Assembly: GCF_036013915.1 (NCBI RefSeq)
Contig: NZ_CP107899.1
Coordinates: forward strand, 5,890,001 to 5,954,000
Source of the DNA: Streptomyces sp. NBC_00464
GTDB taxonomy: Bacteria > Actinomycetota > Actinomycetes > Streptomycetales > Streptomycetaceae
Length of the DNA: 64,000 nt
Direction: 5' to 3'
Part shown: positions 27,150 to 36,196 of the stretch, piece after piece
How the letters are laid out: each line of letters starts with the position of its first letter
How positions within the stretch are numbered: position 1 is the stretch's first letter
Program-made: the position numbers and the translations under genes
The notes under the pieces: generated by a model
Database searches by the model: none
What the model was told of the DNA's origin: nothing
What the model saw: the letters and a program-made list of their open reading frames with translations, nothing else

Positions 27150-28475
27150 TTACAGCCCCGGGATACGGCCGTTGCGGAAGAGGTCCACGAAGATCTGGTG
27201 GTCCGCGCGCGCCCGGGCGCCGTAGCTGTGGGCGAAGTCCACCAGCAGGTCCCCGAACCCCTCCTCGTCCGCCGCGATCGCCGCGTCGATCGCCCGCTCG
27301 GTGGAGAACGGCACCAGCGAGTGACCGCTCTCGTCGTCCGCCGCGGAGTGCATTGTCGCCGTCGCCCGGCCGAGGTCGGCGACGACCGCCGCGATCTCCT
27401 CGGGCTCGTCGATGTCGGACCAGTCCAGGTCGACCGCGTACGGAGACACCTCGGCGACCAGCTGACCGGCCCCGTCCAGCTCGGTCCAGCCCAGCCACGG
27501 GTCGGCGTGCGCCTGCAGGGCGCGCTGCGAGATCACCGTGCGGTGCCCCTCGTGCTGGAAGTAGCTCCGCACCGCCGCGTCCGTGATGTGCCGGGAGACG
27601 GCGGGGGTCTGTGCCTGCTTGAGGTAGATCACGACATCGTTCTCCAGGGCGTCGCTGTTGCCCTCCAGAAGGATGTTGTACGAGGGCAGCCCGGCCGATC
27701 CGATGCCGATCCCGCGACGGCCGACCACGTCCTTGACCCGGTAGGAGTCCGGGCGGGTCAGGCTCGACTCCGGCAGCGTCTCCAGATAGCCGTCGAACGC
27801 CGCGAGGACCTTGTAGCGCGTCGCCGCGTCCAGATCGATCGAGCCGCCGCCCTCCGCGAACCGGCGCTCGAAGTCACGGATCTCGGTCATCGAGTCCAGC
27901 AACGAGAACCGGGTCAGTGAGCGGGCGACGCGCAGGGCGCCCAGGAGCGGGCCGTCGGCGGTGTCGAGCGTGAACGGCGGTACCTCGTCGTTCTTCGCGC
28001 CCGTCGCCAGCGCGTGGATCCGCTCGCGGTAGGCCGCCGCGTAGACCTGGACGAGCTCGGTGATCTGGTCGTCGCCCAGCGCCTTCGCGTAACCGATCAG
28101 GGCGACGGAGGCGGCGAAGCGCTTGAGGTCCCAGGTGAAGGGGGCTACATAGGCTTCATCGAAGTCGTTGACGTTGAAAACCAGTCGGCCGTTGGCGTCC
28201 ATGTACGTGCCGAAGTTCTCCGCGTGCAGATCGCCGTGGATCCACACCCGGCCGGTGCGCTCGTCGAGATAGGGGCCGCCGTGCCGCTCCCGCTCCAGGT
28301 CGTTGTAGAAGAGACACGCCGTGCCCCGGTAGAAGGCGAACGCGGAGCCCGCCATCTTGCGGAACTTCACCCGGAAGGCAGCCGGATCGGCGGCCAGCAG
28401 CTCACCGAAAGCTGTGTCGAAGACCTCAAGGATCTGCTCCCCGCGCTGCGCTGCGCCGGTCTGCGTTTCCGACAT
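27150..28475 (-). CDS. DUF2252 protein (kinase-like fold)
   Basis: A 441-residue DUF2252 protein. The segment HGDLHAENFG followed by VNDFDEAYVAPF resembles the HxDxxxxN and DFD metal-binding motifs of aminoglycoside-phosphotransferase/protein-kinase-like enzymes, so ATP-dependent phosphotransfer is possible but unproven. ATG 28475 is preceded by AGGAGG. It is transcribed away from dnaE. Substrate is unknown. Confidence 0.8.
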   Translation of the reverse strand: MSETQTGAAQRGEQILEVFDTAFGELLAADPAAFRVKFRKMAGSAFAFYRGTACLFYNDLERERHGGPYLDERTGRVWIHGDLHAENFGTYMDANGRLVFNVNDFDEAYVAPFTWDLKRFAASVALIGYAKALGDDQITELVQVYAAAYRERIHALATGAKNDEVPPFTLDTADGPLLGALRVARSLTRFSLLDSMTEIRDFERRFAEGGGSIDLDAATRYKVLAAFDGYLETLPESSLTRPDSYRVKDVVGRRGIGIGSAGLPSYNILLEGNSDALENDVVIYLKQAQTPAVSRHITDAAVRSYFQHEGHRTVISQRALQAHADPWLGWTELDGAGQLVAEVSPYAVDLDWSDIDEPEEIAAVVADLGRATATMHSAADDESGHSLVPFSTERAIDAAIAADEEGFGDLLVDFAHSYGARARADHQIFVDLFRNGRIPGL

Positions 28476-28657
28476 CTCTGGGTGCCTCCTGGTACCTGGC
28501 CTGCATGACGACGTACATGACAAAACGGACGAGCGTCCTCGCCCCTCCAACGCGCGACCGTATCGCGGAGTGCCCGTCGACTGTCACCTCGGAGACGTAG
28601 ACTTCCACGCTGTCCCCCCTGCCCCGCCACCCTCACTTCCCCCGGAGGCACAGCGCC

Positions 28658-31600
28658 GTGACCAAGCCGCCTTTCACGCACCTTCACGTCCACACCCAGT
28701 ACTCGCTGCTGGACGGTGCCGCGCGGCTCAAGGACATGTTCGAGGCCTGCAACGAGATGGGCATGTCCCATATCGCGATGACGGACCACGGCAACCTGCA
28801 CGGGGCGTACGACTTCTTCCATTCGGCGGCGAAGGCGAATGTGACGCCGATCATCGGGATCGAGGCGTACGTCGCTCCGGAGTCGCGCAAGCACAAGCGG
28901 AAGATCCAGTGGGGTCAGCCGCACCAGAAGCGCGACGACGTCTCCGGTTCGGGTGGTTACACCCACAAGACGATCTGGGCGTCGAACGCTAAGGGGCTGC
29001 ACAACCTCTTCAAGCTGTCCTCGGACGCCTATGCCGAGGGCTGGCTGCAGAAGTGGCCGCGCATGGACAAGGAGACCATCTCCCAGTGGTCCGAGGGCCT
29101 GATCGCGTCCACCGGCTGCCCTTCCGGGGAGGTGCAGACCCGGCTGCGGCTCGGACAGTTCGACGAGGCCGTCCAGGCGGCCTCCGACTACAAGGACATC
29201 TTCGGCGAGGGCAAGTACTTCCTGGAGCTGATGGACCACGGCATCGAGATCGAGCGCCGGGTCCGTGACGGGCTCCTCGAAATCGGCAAGAAGCTGAACA
29301 TCCCGCCGCTCGTGACGAACGACTCGCACTACACCTACGCCAGCGAGGCGACCGCGCACGACGCGCTGCTCTGCATCCAGACCGGCAAGAACCTCTCCGA
29401 CCCGGACCGCTTCCGCTTCGACGGCACCGGCTACTACCTCAAGACGACGGACGAGATGTACGCCGTCGACTCCTCGGACGCCTGGCAGGAGGGCTGCGCC
29501 AACACCCTGCTGGTCGCGCAGCAGATCGACACCACCGGGATGTTCGAGAAGCGCGACCTGATGCCGAAGTTCGACATCCCGGACGGCTTCACGGAGATCA
29601 CCTGGTTCCAGGAGGAGGTCCGCGTAGGGATGAACCGCCGCTTCCCCGGCGGGGTCCCCGAGGACCGGCAGAAGCAGGTCGAGTACGAGATGGACATCAT
29701 CATCCAGATGGGGTTCCCCGGGTACTTCCTGGTCGTCGCCGACTTCATCATGTGGGCCAAGAACAACGGCATCGCGGTCGGCCCCGGCCGAGGCTCCGCC
29801 GCCGGCTCGATCGTGTCGTACGCCATGGGCATCACCGACCTCGACCCGATCGAGCACGGGCTGATCTTCGAGCGGTTCCTCAACCCCGAGCGCGTCTCCA
29901 TGCCCGACGTCGACATCGACTTCGACGAGCGCAGGCGCGTCGAGGTGATCCGGTACGTGACCGAGAAGTACGGCGCCGACAAGGTCGCCATGATCGGCAC
30001 CTACGGCAAGATCAAGGCCAAGAACGCGATCAAGGACTCCGCCCGCGTCCTCGGCTACCCGTACGCGATGGGCGACCGGCTCACCAAGGCCATGCCCGCC
30101 GACGTCCTCGGCAAGGGCATCGACCTCAACGGCATCACCGACCCCAAGCACCCGCGCTACAGCGAGGCCGGCGAGATCCGGGGGATGTACGAGAACGAGC
30201 CGGACGTCCAGAAGGTCATCGACACCGCGAAGGGCGTCGAGGGCCTGGTCCGGCAGATGGGCGTGCACGCCGCCGGCGTCATCATGTCCAGCGAACCGAT
30301 CGTCGACCACGCCCCGGTATGGGTGCGGCACTCCGACGGCGTCACCATCACGCAGTGGGACTACCCGCAGTGCGAGTCGCTCGGCCTGCTGAAGATGGAC
30401 TTCCTGGGGCTGCGCAACCTGACGATCATGGACGACGCCATCAAGATGGTGAAGTCCAACAAGGGCGTCGACCTGGAGATGCTGGCGCTGCCGCTGGACG
30501 ACCCCAAGACGTACGAGCTGCTGTGCCGCGGCGACACGCTCGGGGTGTTCCAGTTCGACGGCGGGCCGATGCGCTCCCTGCTGCGCCAGATGCAGCCCGA
30601 CAACTTCGAGGACATCTCCGCCGTCTCGGCCCTGTACCGGCCGGGCCCGATGGGCATGAACTCGCACACGAACTACGCCGAGCGCAAGAACGCCCGCCAG
30701 GAGATCACTCCGATCCACCCGGAGCTGGAGGAGCCGCTCAAGGAGGTCCTCGGCCTCACCTACGGCCTGATCGTGTACCAGGAGCAGGTGCAGAAGGCCG
30801 CCCAGATCGTCGCCGGGTACTCGCTCGGCGAGGCCGACATCCTGCGCCGCGTGATGGGCAAGAAGAAGGCCGACGAGCTGGCGAAGAACTTCGTCCTGTT
30901 CGAGGCCGGTGCCAAGAAGAACGGCTTCTCCGACGCCGCGATCAAGGCGCTGTGGGACGTGCTGGTCCCGTTCGCCGGATACGCCTTCAACAAGGCGCAC
31001 TCCTCCGCGTACGGCCTGGTCACCTACTGGACCGGATACCTCAAGGCCAACTACCCCGCCGAGTACATGGCGGCGCTGCTCACCTCGGTCAAGGACGACA
31101 AGGACAAGTCGGCGGTCTACCTCAACGAGTGCCGTCGCATGGGCATCAAGGTGCTCCCGCCGAACGTCAACGAGTCCGAGTCGAACTTCGCCGCACAGGG
31201 TGACGACGTCATCCTCTTCGGGTTGACGGCCATCCGTAACGTCGGTCAGAACGTCGTCGACTCGATCATCCGGTGCCGCAAGGCGAAGGGGAAGTACAGC
31301 AGCTTCCCCGACTTCCTCGACAAGGTCGAGGCGGTCGTCTGCAACAAGCGGACCGTTGAGTCGCTCATCAAGGCCGGCGCCTTCGACGAGATGGGCCACA
31401 CCCGCAAGGGCCTCGTCGCCCACCACGAGCCCATGATCGACAACGTGGTGCAGGTCAAGCGCAAGGAGGCCGAGGGGCAGTTCGACCTCTTCGGCGGCGG
31501 CGAGGAGGACAGCGACGAGCCGGGCTTCGGGCTCGACGTGGAGTTCTCCGACATCGAGTGGGAGAAGTCCTACCTGCTGGCCCAGGAGCGCGAGATGCTC

Positions 31601-32194
31601 GGGCTCTACGTCTCCGACCACCCGCTCTTCGGTATCGAGCACGTGCTGAGCGACAAGTCCGACGCCGCGATCTCGCAGCTCACCGGCGGCGAGCACAGCG
31701 ACGGCGCGATCGTCACCATCGGCGGCATCATCTCCGGCCTCCAGCGCAAGATGACCAAGCAGGGCAACGCCTGGGCCATCGCCACCGTCGAGGACCTGGC
31801 CGGCTCCATCGAGTGCATGTTCTTCCCGGCCACCTACCAACTGGTCTCCACCCAGCTCGTCGAGGACACCGTCGTCTTCGTGAAGGGACGCCTCGACAAG
31901 CGCGAGGACGTGCCCCGGCTGGTCGCGATGGAGATGCAGGTCCCCGACATCTCGAACGCGGGCACCAACGCCCCCGTGGTGCTGACCATCCCCACGGTCA
32001 AGATCACCCCGCCCATGGTCAGCCGGCTCGGCGAGGTGCTCAACAGCCACCGCGGCGACACCGAGGTACGGATCAGGCTCCAGGGCCCCCGCAAGACCAC
32101 GGTGCTCCGGCTCGACCGGCACCGGGTGAAGCCCGATCCGGCGCTCTTCGGCGACCTGAAGGTGCTCCTCGGCCCGTCCTGCCTGGCCGGCTGA
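28658..32194 (+). CDS. dnaE: DNA polymerase III alpha subunit
   Basis: Replicative C-family DNA polymerase of 1178 residues. The N-terminal PHP domain begins HLHVHTQYS at about residues 8-16. The palm carries PDVDIDFDERRR at about 416-427 with catalytic aspartates. The fingers include the GVHAAGVIMS segment. A C-terminal OB-fold region follows (VTIGGIISGLQRKMTKQGN, about 1020-1040). GTG 28658 follows GGAGG. This is the DnaE1-type replicase; the second Streptomyces DnaE, an error-prone type, is expected elsewhere. Confidence 0.97.
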   Translation: MTKPPFTHLHVHTQYSLLDGAARLKDMFEACNEMGMSHIAMTDHGNLHGAYDFFHSAAKANVTPIIGIEAYVAPESRKHKRKIQWGQPHQKRDDVSGSGGYTHKTIWASNAKGLHNLFKLSSDAYAEGWLQKWPRMDKETISQWSEGLIASTGCPSGEVQTRLRLGQFDEAVQAASDYKDIFGEGKYFLELMDHGIEIERRVRDGLLEIGKKLNIPPLVTNDSHYTYASEATAHDALLCIQTGKNLSDPDRFRFDGTGYYLKTTDEMYAVDSSDAWQEGCANTLLVAQQIDTTGMFEKRDLMPKFDIPDGFTEITWFQEEVRVGMNRRFPGGVPEDRQKQVEYEMDIIIQMGFPGYFLVVADFIMWAKNNGIAVGPGRGSAAGSIVSYAMGITDLDPIEHGLIFERFLNPERVSMPDVDIDFDERRRVEVIRYVTEKYGADKVAMIGTYGKIKAKNAIKDSARVLGYPYAMGDRLTKAMPADVLGKGIDLNGITDPKHPRYSEAGEIRGMYENEPDVQKVIDTAKGVEGLVRQMGVHAAGVIMSSEPIVDHAPVWVRHSDGVTITQWDYPQCESLGLLKMDFLGLRNLTIMDDAIKMVKSNKGVDLEMLALPLDDPKTYELLCRGDTLGVFQFDGGPMRSLLRQMQPDNFEDISAVSALYRPGPMGMNSHTNYAERKNARQEITPIHPELEEPLKEVLGLTYGLIVYQEQVQKAAQIVAGYSLGEADILRRVMGKKKADELAKNFVLFEAGAKKNGFSDAAIKALWDVLVPFAGYAFNKAHSSAYGLVTYWTGYLKANYPAEYMAALLTSVKDDKDKSAVYLNECRRMGIKVLPPNVNESESNFAAQGDDVILFGLTAIRNVGQNVVDSIIRCRKAKGKYSSFPDFLDKVEAVVCNKRTVESLIKAGAFDEMGHTRKGLVAHHEPMIDNVVQVKRKEAEGQFDLFGGGEEDSDEPGFGLDVEFSDIEWEKSYLLAQEREMLGLYVSDHPLFGIEHVLSDKSDAAISQLTGGEHSDGAIVTIGGIISGLQRKMTKQGNAWAIATVEDLAGSIECMFFPATYQLVSTQLVEDTVVFVKGRLDKREDVPRLVAMEMQVPDISNAGTNAPVVLTIPTVKITPPMVSRLGEVLNSHRGDTEVRIRLQGPRKTTVLRLDRHRVKPDPALFGDLKVLLGPSCLAG

Positions 32195-32219
32195 GACCCC
32201 CGGACCGACCCGCACGCAC

Positions 32220-32256
32220 GAGAGGGGCGCCCCGCGAAAGCGGGTGCGCCCCTCTC
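32220..32256 (+). terminator. Terminator of dnaE
   Basis: GC-rich hairpin with 10-11-base arms (GAGAGGGGCGC / GCGCCCCTCTC) and a small internal GAAA-capped stem, 26 bases past the dnaE stop. It could also serve the convergent small gene. Confidence 0.88.
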
Positions 32257-32291
32257 GGCTACCGGCCTGTGGCCGTACCGGAGAAGTCCGG

Positions 32292-32471
32292 TCAGTTGTG
32301 GCCGAAGCGCCGCTGATGCTTACGCGCAACATCGGCAGGGCTGCCCTGGGACTGCGCCTGGGGCTGGTTCTGCGACTCGAAAGCCGTGGACCGTGCCTCC
32401 TGCGCACCGCGCTCCGACTCGGACGCGCGCTCCTGCTGGCTGCCCTGCTTGCGGTTCTTGTTCTTGGCCAT
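32292..32471 (-). CDS. Small hydrophilic hypothetical protein
   Basis: A 59-residue Gln/Ser/Arg/Lys-rich protein starting AKNKNRKQGSQQ and ending RKHQRRFGHN. There are no hydrophobic segments, so it is probably disordered and cytoplasmic. ATG 32471 is preceded by AGGAGG at ideal distance, which supports translation and excludes the longer frame from 32552. Function unknown. Confidence 0.7.
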   Translation of the reverse strand: MAKNKNRKQGSQQERASESERGAQEARSTAFESQNQPQAQSQGSPADVARKHQRRFGHN

Positions 32472-32576
32472 GGTGTTCCTCCTATGGGGACTCTCGGGGC
32501 CAGGACCGCTGTCAGATTCACATAATCGGATAAACCCCGCATGTTGGATCATTACCGTGCGTAGTGAGGAGGTAAG

Positions 32577-32609
32577 ATGCGCCGTTTTCCGGATCCGCCA
32601 CGCCGATGA
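32577..32609 (+). CDS. Possible 10-codon leader peptide
   Basis: ATG 32577 follows a perfect AGGAGG (32567-32572) with a 4-base spacer and encodes only MRRFPDPPRR before TGA. The surrounding 32515-32590 is unusually AT-rich and contains CATAAT (32520-32525). It lies 131 bases ahead of the NYN-domain gene. It could be a leader peptide or a chance ribosome-binding site. Confidence 0.3.
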   Translation: MRRFPDPPRR

Positions 32610-32740
32610 TCGAGTTCCGGCCGTTAACCCCTGTGCGGTCGGGCAGACTCGAAGGAAACCCTGAGTAAGCGGATCCGATCCTTTCCCGAAGACCGGACCC
32701 GTTGGAGTCGTTCCCGAATTCCTGGAAGAGGGTGGAACGC

Positions 32741-34066
32741 GTGGACCGTTGCGTCGTCCTGGTGGATGCCGGTTACCTGCTGGGCGCAGCCGCGAGCCTG
32801 CTGGCCGGGGAGCCCGCCCGTTCCCGCATCACCGTCGACCACGCGGCCCTGATCCAGGGCCTGCGGGAGCGGGCGGAGGCCGATACCGAACAGCCGTTGC
32901 TGCGGATCTACTGGTTCGACGGCGCCCCCGACCGCGTACCGCAGCCCGAACACCGCAGGCTGCGCGTCATGCCGCGGGTGACGGTACGGCTCGGCGCCCT
33001 GACCCGCAGCGACGGGCGCTGGGCGCAGAAGGGCGTCGACGCGGCGATGCACGCCGAGCTCACCGAACTCGCCAGGAACCGGGCCTGCTCGGACGTCGTC
33101 CTGGTGACCGGCGACGGCGATCTGCTGCCCGGCCTGATGTCCGCCAAGGAGCACGGCGTCGCCGTCCACCTCTGGGCCGTCCAGGCCGCCGACGGTGACT
33201 ACAACCAGTCGGAGGACCTGGTCGCGGAGGCCGACGAGCGGAGCGTGCTGGACCGGGCCTGGATCACCCAGGCCGTACGGGCCAAGGAGACCGGCGGCGC
33301 CTGCGCCCCGCCCCCCGTACCGCGCCCCGAGATCGCCGCGATCCTCTCCGCGCCCCTGCCCGAGGCGGCCCTCGCGGCCTCCGCCGAGCGGGCCTCGGAG
33401 GCCCAGGCCGAAGCCGCCCGCAACGGCACGTCCACGCCACCCGACGAGAACACCGGCCACACCGCGCACGGCCACGGCGGCAGGGGCGTCCCCACCCCGA
33501 AGGACCTCGCGGGCAGCCTGCGCGGCCCCGCGGCGCAGGCGGACCGGCAGCAGCCCGCCCCGCCGCCCGCCAACGCGACCCTGCGCTGGTCCTCCGACCG
33601 GGGATGGGTGGAGCGCGGCGGCCCCCTCGGCGAACCCCCCGAGACCGCCTCCCTGCCGACGCTCGCCCAGGTCACCAGCGCCGAGCAGCGCTGGGCGGAC
33701 CGGGAGGAGGACATCACCACGGTCGGCGGTGACCCCTTCGAGGTGGGGCAGGTCTTCGCCCGGCGCTGGATGGAACGCCTGCCGGAGACCGTCCACCTGC
33801 AGAAGCTGTCCACCATGTATCCCCGCATCCCGCACCGCATCGACGGCGAACTTCTGCGGTACGCCGCCCGCTTCGGGCTGCTCGCCCACAAGGACGACCA
33901 GATCGACGAGCACGACCGGTACGCGATCCGGGCGGGATTCTGGCGCGAGATCGACGTACGGGCGGCGGCGGAGCACACCCCGGCGGGCGAGAAGCCCACC
34001 CCGGCGGCCGACCGGCACGCGCCTGCCGCCGGGAAACCCACGAGCGCGGCGGCGGCCGGGGACTGA
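32741..34066 (+). CDS. NYN-domain (PIN-like) putative RNA-binding/nuclease protein
   Basis: A 441-residue protein. Residues about 1-180 form an NYN domain: CVVLVDAGYLLG with the first acidic residue, QKGVDAAMHAEL, and VTGDGDLLPG, matching the metal-binding acidic pattern of PIN-like RNases. A Pro/Ala/Arg-rich linker follows (about 190-310). A conserved C-terminal region, PFEVGQVFARRWMERLP onward, ends in a disordered tail. RNase activity is inferred only. GTG 32741 is chosen by the GAGGG site; GTG 32732 is an alternative. Confidence 0.8.
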   Translation: MDRCVVLVDAGYLLGAAASLLAGEPARSRITVDHAALIQGLRERAEADTEQPLLRIYWFDGAPDRVPQPEHRRLRVMPRVTVRLGALTRSDGRWAQKGVDAAMHAELTELARNRACSDVVLVTGDGDLLPGLMSAKEHGVAVHLWAVQAADGDYNQSEDLVAEADERSVLDRAWITQAVRAKETGGACAPPPVPRPEIAAILSAPLPEAALAASAERASEAQAEAARNGTSTPPDENTGHTAHGHGGRGVPTPKDLAGSLRGPAAQADRQQPAPPPANATLRWSSDRGWVERGGPLGEPPETASLPTLAQVTSAEQRWADREEDITTVGGDPFEVGQVFARRWMERLPETVHLQKLSTMYPRIPHRIDGELLRYAARFGLLAHKDDQIDEHDRYAIRAGFWREIDVRAAAEHTPAGEKPTPAADRHAPAAGKPTSAAAAGD

Positions 34067-34078
34067 GCTCGCATCGGT

Positions 34079-34103
34079 ACCGGCGGCGCTCAACCCCGCC
34101 GGT
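34079..34103 (+). terminator. Weak terminator after the NYN gene
   Basis: An 8-base GC stem (34079-34086 with 34096-34103) and 9-base loop, followed by GTTTGCT, begins 13 bases past the NYN stop. Confidence 0.5.
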
Positions 34104-34178
34104 GTTTGCTGCGTTGATGTCCGATCGGTGCGGCCCCGGGCGTAATGCGGGTCCCCGGACCCCGTACCCTCGTACCTC

Positions 34179-35195
34179 GTGAGTACGGGCACAGCACAGG
34201 CGCAGACGGCGAACGGCACTGTGTGCGCGGTGCGTGACCTGGTCAAGATCTATCCCGCGGCCCGGGGCCGGCGCGGCACGCCCGCCACCCCCGAGGTACG
34301 CGCCACCGACGGCATCAGCCTGGACATCCGGCGCGGTGAGATCTTCGGGCTGCTCGGCCCCAACGGTGCCGGCAAGTCCACCCTCGTGCGACAGCTCACC
34401 GGGCTCATGCGGCCCGACTCGGGCAGCGTCGACCTGCTGGGCCACGACCTCGTGCGCCACCCCGAACGGGCCTCCCGGCTGATCGGCTACCTCGGGCAGG
34501 AATCGACCGCGCTCGACGAGCTGACCGTCGGGCTCGCCGCCGAGACCACCGGACGGCTGCGTGGTCTTCCGGTACGCGAGGCCCGCGCCGAACGCGACGC
34601 GGTGCTGGATGAACTCGGTCTCGGCGAGCTGGCCGGCCGTCCTTTGAAGAAGCTCTCCGGCGGACAGCGGCGGCTGGCCTGTGTCGCGGCCGCGCTGGTC
34701 GGGGAGCGGCCGGTGCTCATCCTCGACGAGCCGACGACCGGAATGGACCCCGTGGCCCGGCGCGCCGTCTGGGCCGCCGTCGACCGGCGGCGTGCCGAGC
34801 GCGGTGCGACGGTGCTGCTGGTCACCCACAACGTCATCGAGGCCGAGACCGTCCTCGACCGGGTCGCCGTCATCGAACGCGGCAAGGTGATCGCCTGCGA
34901 CACCCCGGCCGGGCTCAAGGAGCGGGTCGCGGGCGAGGTCCGGGTGGAACTGGTGTGGCGCGAGCGGGCGCCGCTGGACGTGCCCGAGGTCGCCGCCCTG
35001 CGGGCGTCCGCGCAGGAGTCCGGGCGCCGCTGGGTGCTGCGGCTCGGGCCCGACGAGGCGCGGGCGGCGGTCGCCGCCGTGACCGGTGGCGCGGCCTTCG
35101 CCGCACTCGACGACTTCACCCTGGCGACACCCAGCCTGGAGGACGTCTACCTGGCGCTCGGCGGGGACGCCACCAAAGGGCTGGTGAAGTCATGA
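34179..35195 (+). CDS. ABC transporter ATP-binding protein (drug-exporter type)
   Basis: Cytoplasmic ATPase of an ABC-2 exporter, 338 residues. Walker A GPNGAGKSTL, the signature LSGGQRRLA, Walker B LILDEPTTGMD and the switch His in LLVTHN are all intact. A C-terminal extension of about 90 residues is typical of DrrA-type ATPases. TACCCT (34165-34170) lies 8 bases before GTG 34179 without a ribosome-binding site, suggesting a leaderless mRNA. Its partner permease starts about 95 bases downstream, beyond a tiny coupled ORF. Confidence 0.93.
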   Translation: MSTGTAQAQTANGTVCAVRDLVKIYPAARGRRGTPATPEVRATDGISLDIRRGEIFGLLGPNGAGKSTLVRQLTGLMRPDSGSVDLLGHDLVRHPERASRLIGYLGQESTALDELTVGLAAETTGRLRGLPVREARAERDAVLDELGLGELAGRPLKKLSGGQRRLACVAAALVGERPVLILDEPTTGMDPVARRAVWAAVDRRRAERGATVLLVTHNVIEAETVLDRVAVIERGKVIACDTPAGLKERVAGEVRVELVWRERAPLDVPEVAALRASAQESGRRWVLRLGPDEARAAVAAVTGGAAFAALDDFTLATPSLEDVYLALGGDATKGLVKS

Positions 35196-35293
35196 GCCTC
35201 ATGAGCGGGATCAGTGCGGTGGTCGAGGCGGCCGGAGCGGACCGGTGCGGGTGTGCGGCCGGGCAGGTATCGAACAGGAGCAGCGCCAGGTGA
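35192..35293 (+). CDS. 33-codon ORF coupling the ABC ATPase and permease genes
   Basis: ATG 35192 overlaps the ATPase stop (ATGA) and its own stop overlaps the permease GTG 35290 (GTGA). It encodes a 33-residue peptide with two Cys in GADRCGCAAG. The double four-base overlap suggests ribosomes pass through it to reach the permease start. No homologue is recognised, and whether the peptide itself matters is unknown. Confidence 0.4.
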   Translation: MSLMSGISAVVEAAGADRCGCAAGQVSNRSSAR

Positions 35294-36162
35294 CGAGCAT
35301 CGTTCCTGCGGAAGCGGTGTCCGGGCAGCCGGGCCGGACGGGGCAGGCCGAGCGTCATGGCCGGACCGGGCAGGCCGGGCGCGACGACGGCGCACCGGGC
35401 CCGGCGCCCGCGTCGCTCGCGCCGCGCGCCCGGCTGTTCCCCTCGCTCGCCGCGGTCTACCGGGCCCAGCTGTCCCGGGCCCGCGTCGCCCGCATCCCGC
35501 TGCTCTTCGTGGCGACCTTCCAGTCCATCGGGATCATGGTCCTGATGCGCGGGGTCGTGGACGGGGGCTCGGAGGCCCGCGCCGTCGTGGCCGGGTCCAG
35601 CGTGCTGGTCGTCGCCTTCGTCGCCCTGAACATGCTGGCCCAGTACTTCGGGCAGCTGCGGGCCGGCGGAGGGCTCGACCACTACGCGACCCTGCCGGTG
35701 CCGCCCGCCGCGGTGGTGCTCGGAGCTGCCGGGGCGTACGCCTCCTTCACCGTGCCCGGCACGATCGTGACGGCGGTGACGGGCAGCGTGCTGTTCGGGC
35801 TGCCGATGACTCATCTGTGGGTGCTCGTCGCGGTCATCCCGCTCTCCGGCGCGGCTCTCTCCGGCCTGGGCGCCGCCTTCGGGCTGCTCGCGCCCCGGCA
35901 GGAGCTGGCCACGCTGCTGGGCCAGCTGGGCATGTCCGCCGCGCTGCTGCTGGGCGTGCTCCCGGCGGACCGGCTGCCCGGGCCGATCGGCTGGGCGCGC
36001 GACCTGCTGCCCTCCACGTACGGAGTCGAGGCGCTCGCCCGTTCCTTCGACGCCCACCCCGACTGGGCCGTCATCCTCCTCGACCTCGCCGTCTGCGCCG
36101 TCGTGGGCGTCCTCTCGCTCGCCGTGGCGACCTGGGCGTACCGCAGGGCAGCGGTCCGGTGA
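35290..36162 (+). CDS. ABC-2 type transporter permease
   Basis: Membrane partner of the preceding ATPase, about 290 residues. A Gly/Arg-rich cytoplasmic N-terminus (about residues 1-55) is followed by six hydrophobic segments, with the exporter-like loop PSTYGVEALARSF near the end. GTG 35290 overlaps the stop of the 33-codon ORF; the frame is also open to 35245. Exported substrate unknown. Confidence 0.85.
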   Translation: MTSIVPAEAVSGQPGRTGQAERHGRTGQAGRDDGAPGPAPASLAPRARLFPSLAAVYRAQLSRARVARIPLLFVATFQSIGIMVLMRGVVDGGSEARAVVAGSSVLVVAFVALNMLAQYFGQLRAGGGLDHYATLPVPPAAVVLGAAGAYASFTVPGTIVTAVTGSVLFGLPMTHLWVLVAVIPLSGAALSGLGAAFGLLAPRQELATLLGQLGMSAALLLGVLPADRLPGPIGWARDLLPSTYGVEALARSFDAHPDWAVILLDLAVCAVVGVLSLAVATWAYRRAAVR

Positions 36163-36196
36163 GGCGCGCCACAGGGACGCCTGGCACGATGGCACG

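Noticed and set aside
28367..32542. 1391-codon minus-strand frame across dnaE
   Set aside because: Opposite-strand shadow caused by high GC at third positions; composition is Arg/Val/Asp-rich nonsense and dnaE on the plus strand is unequivocal.
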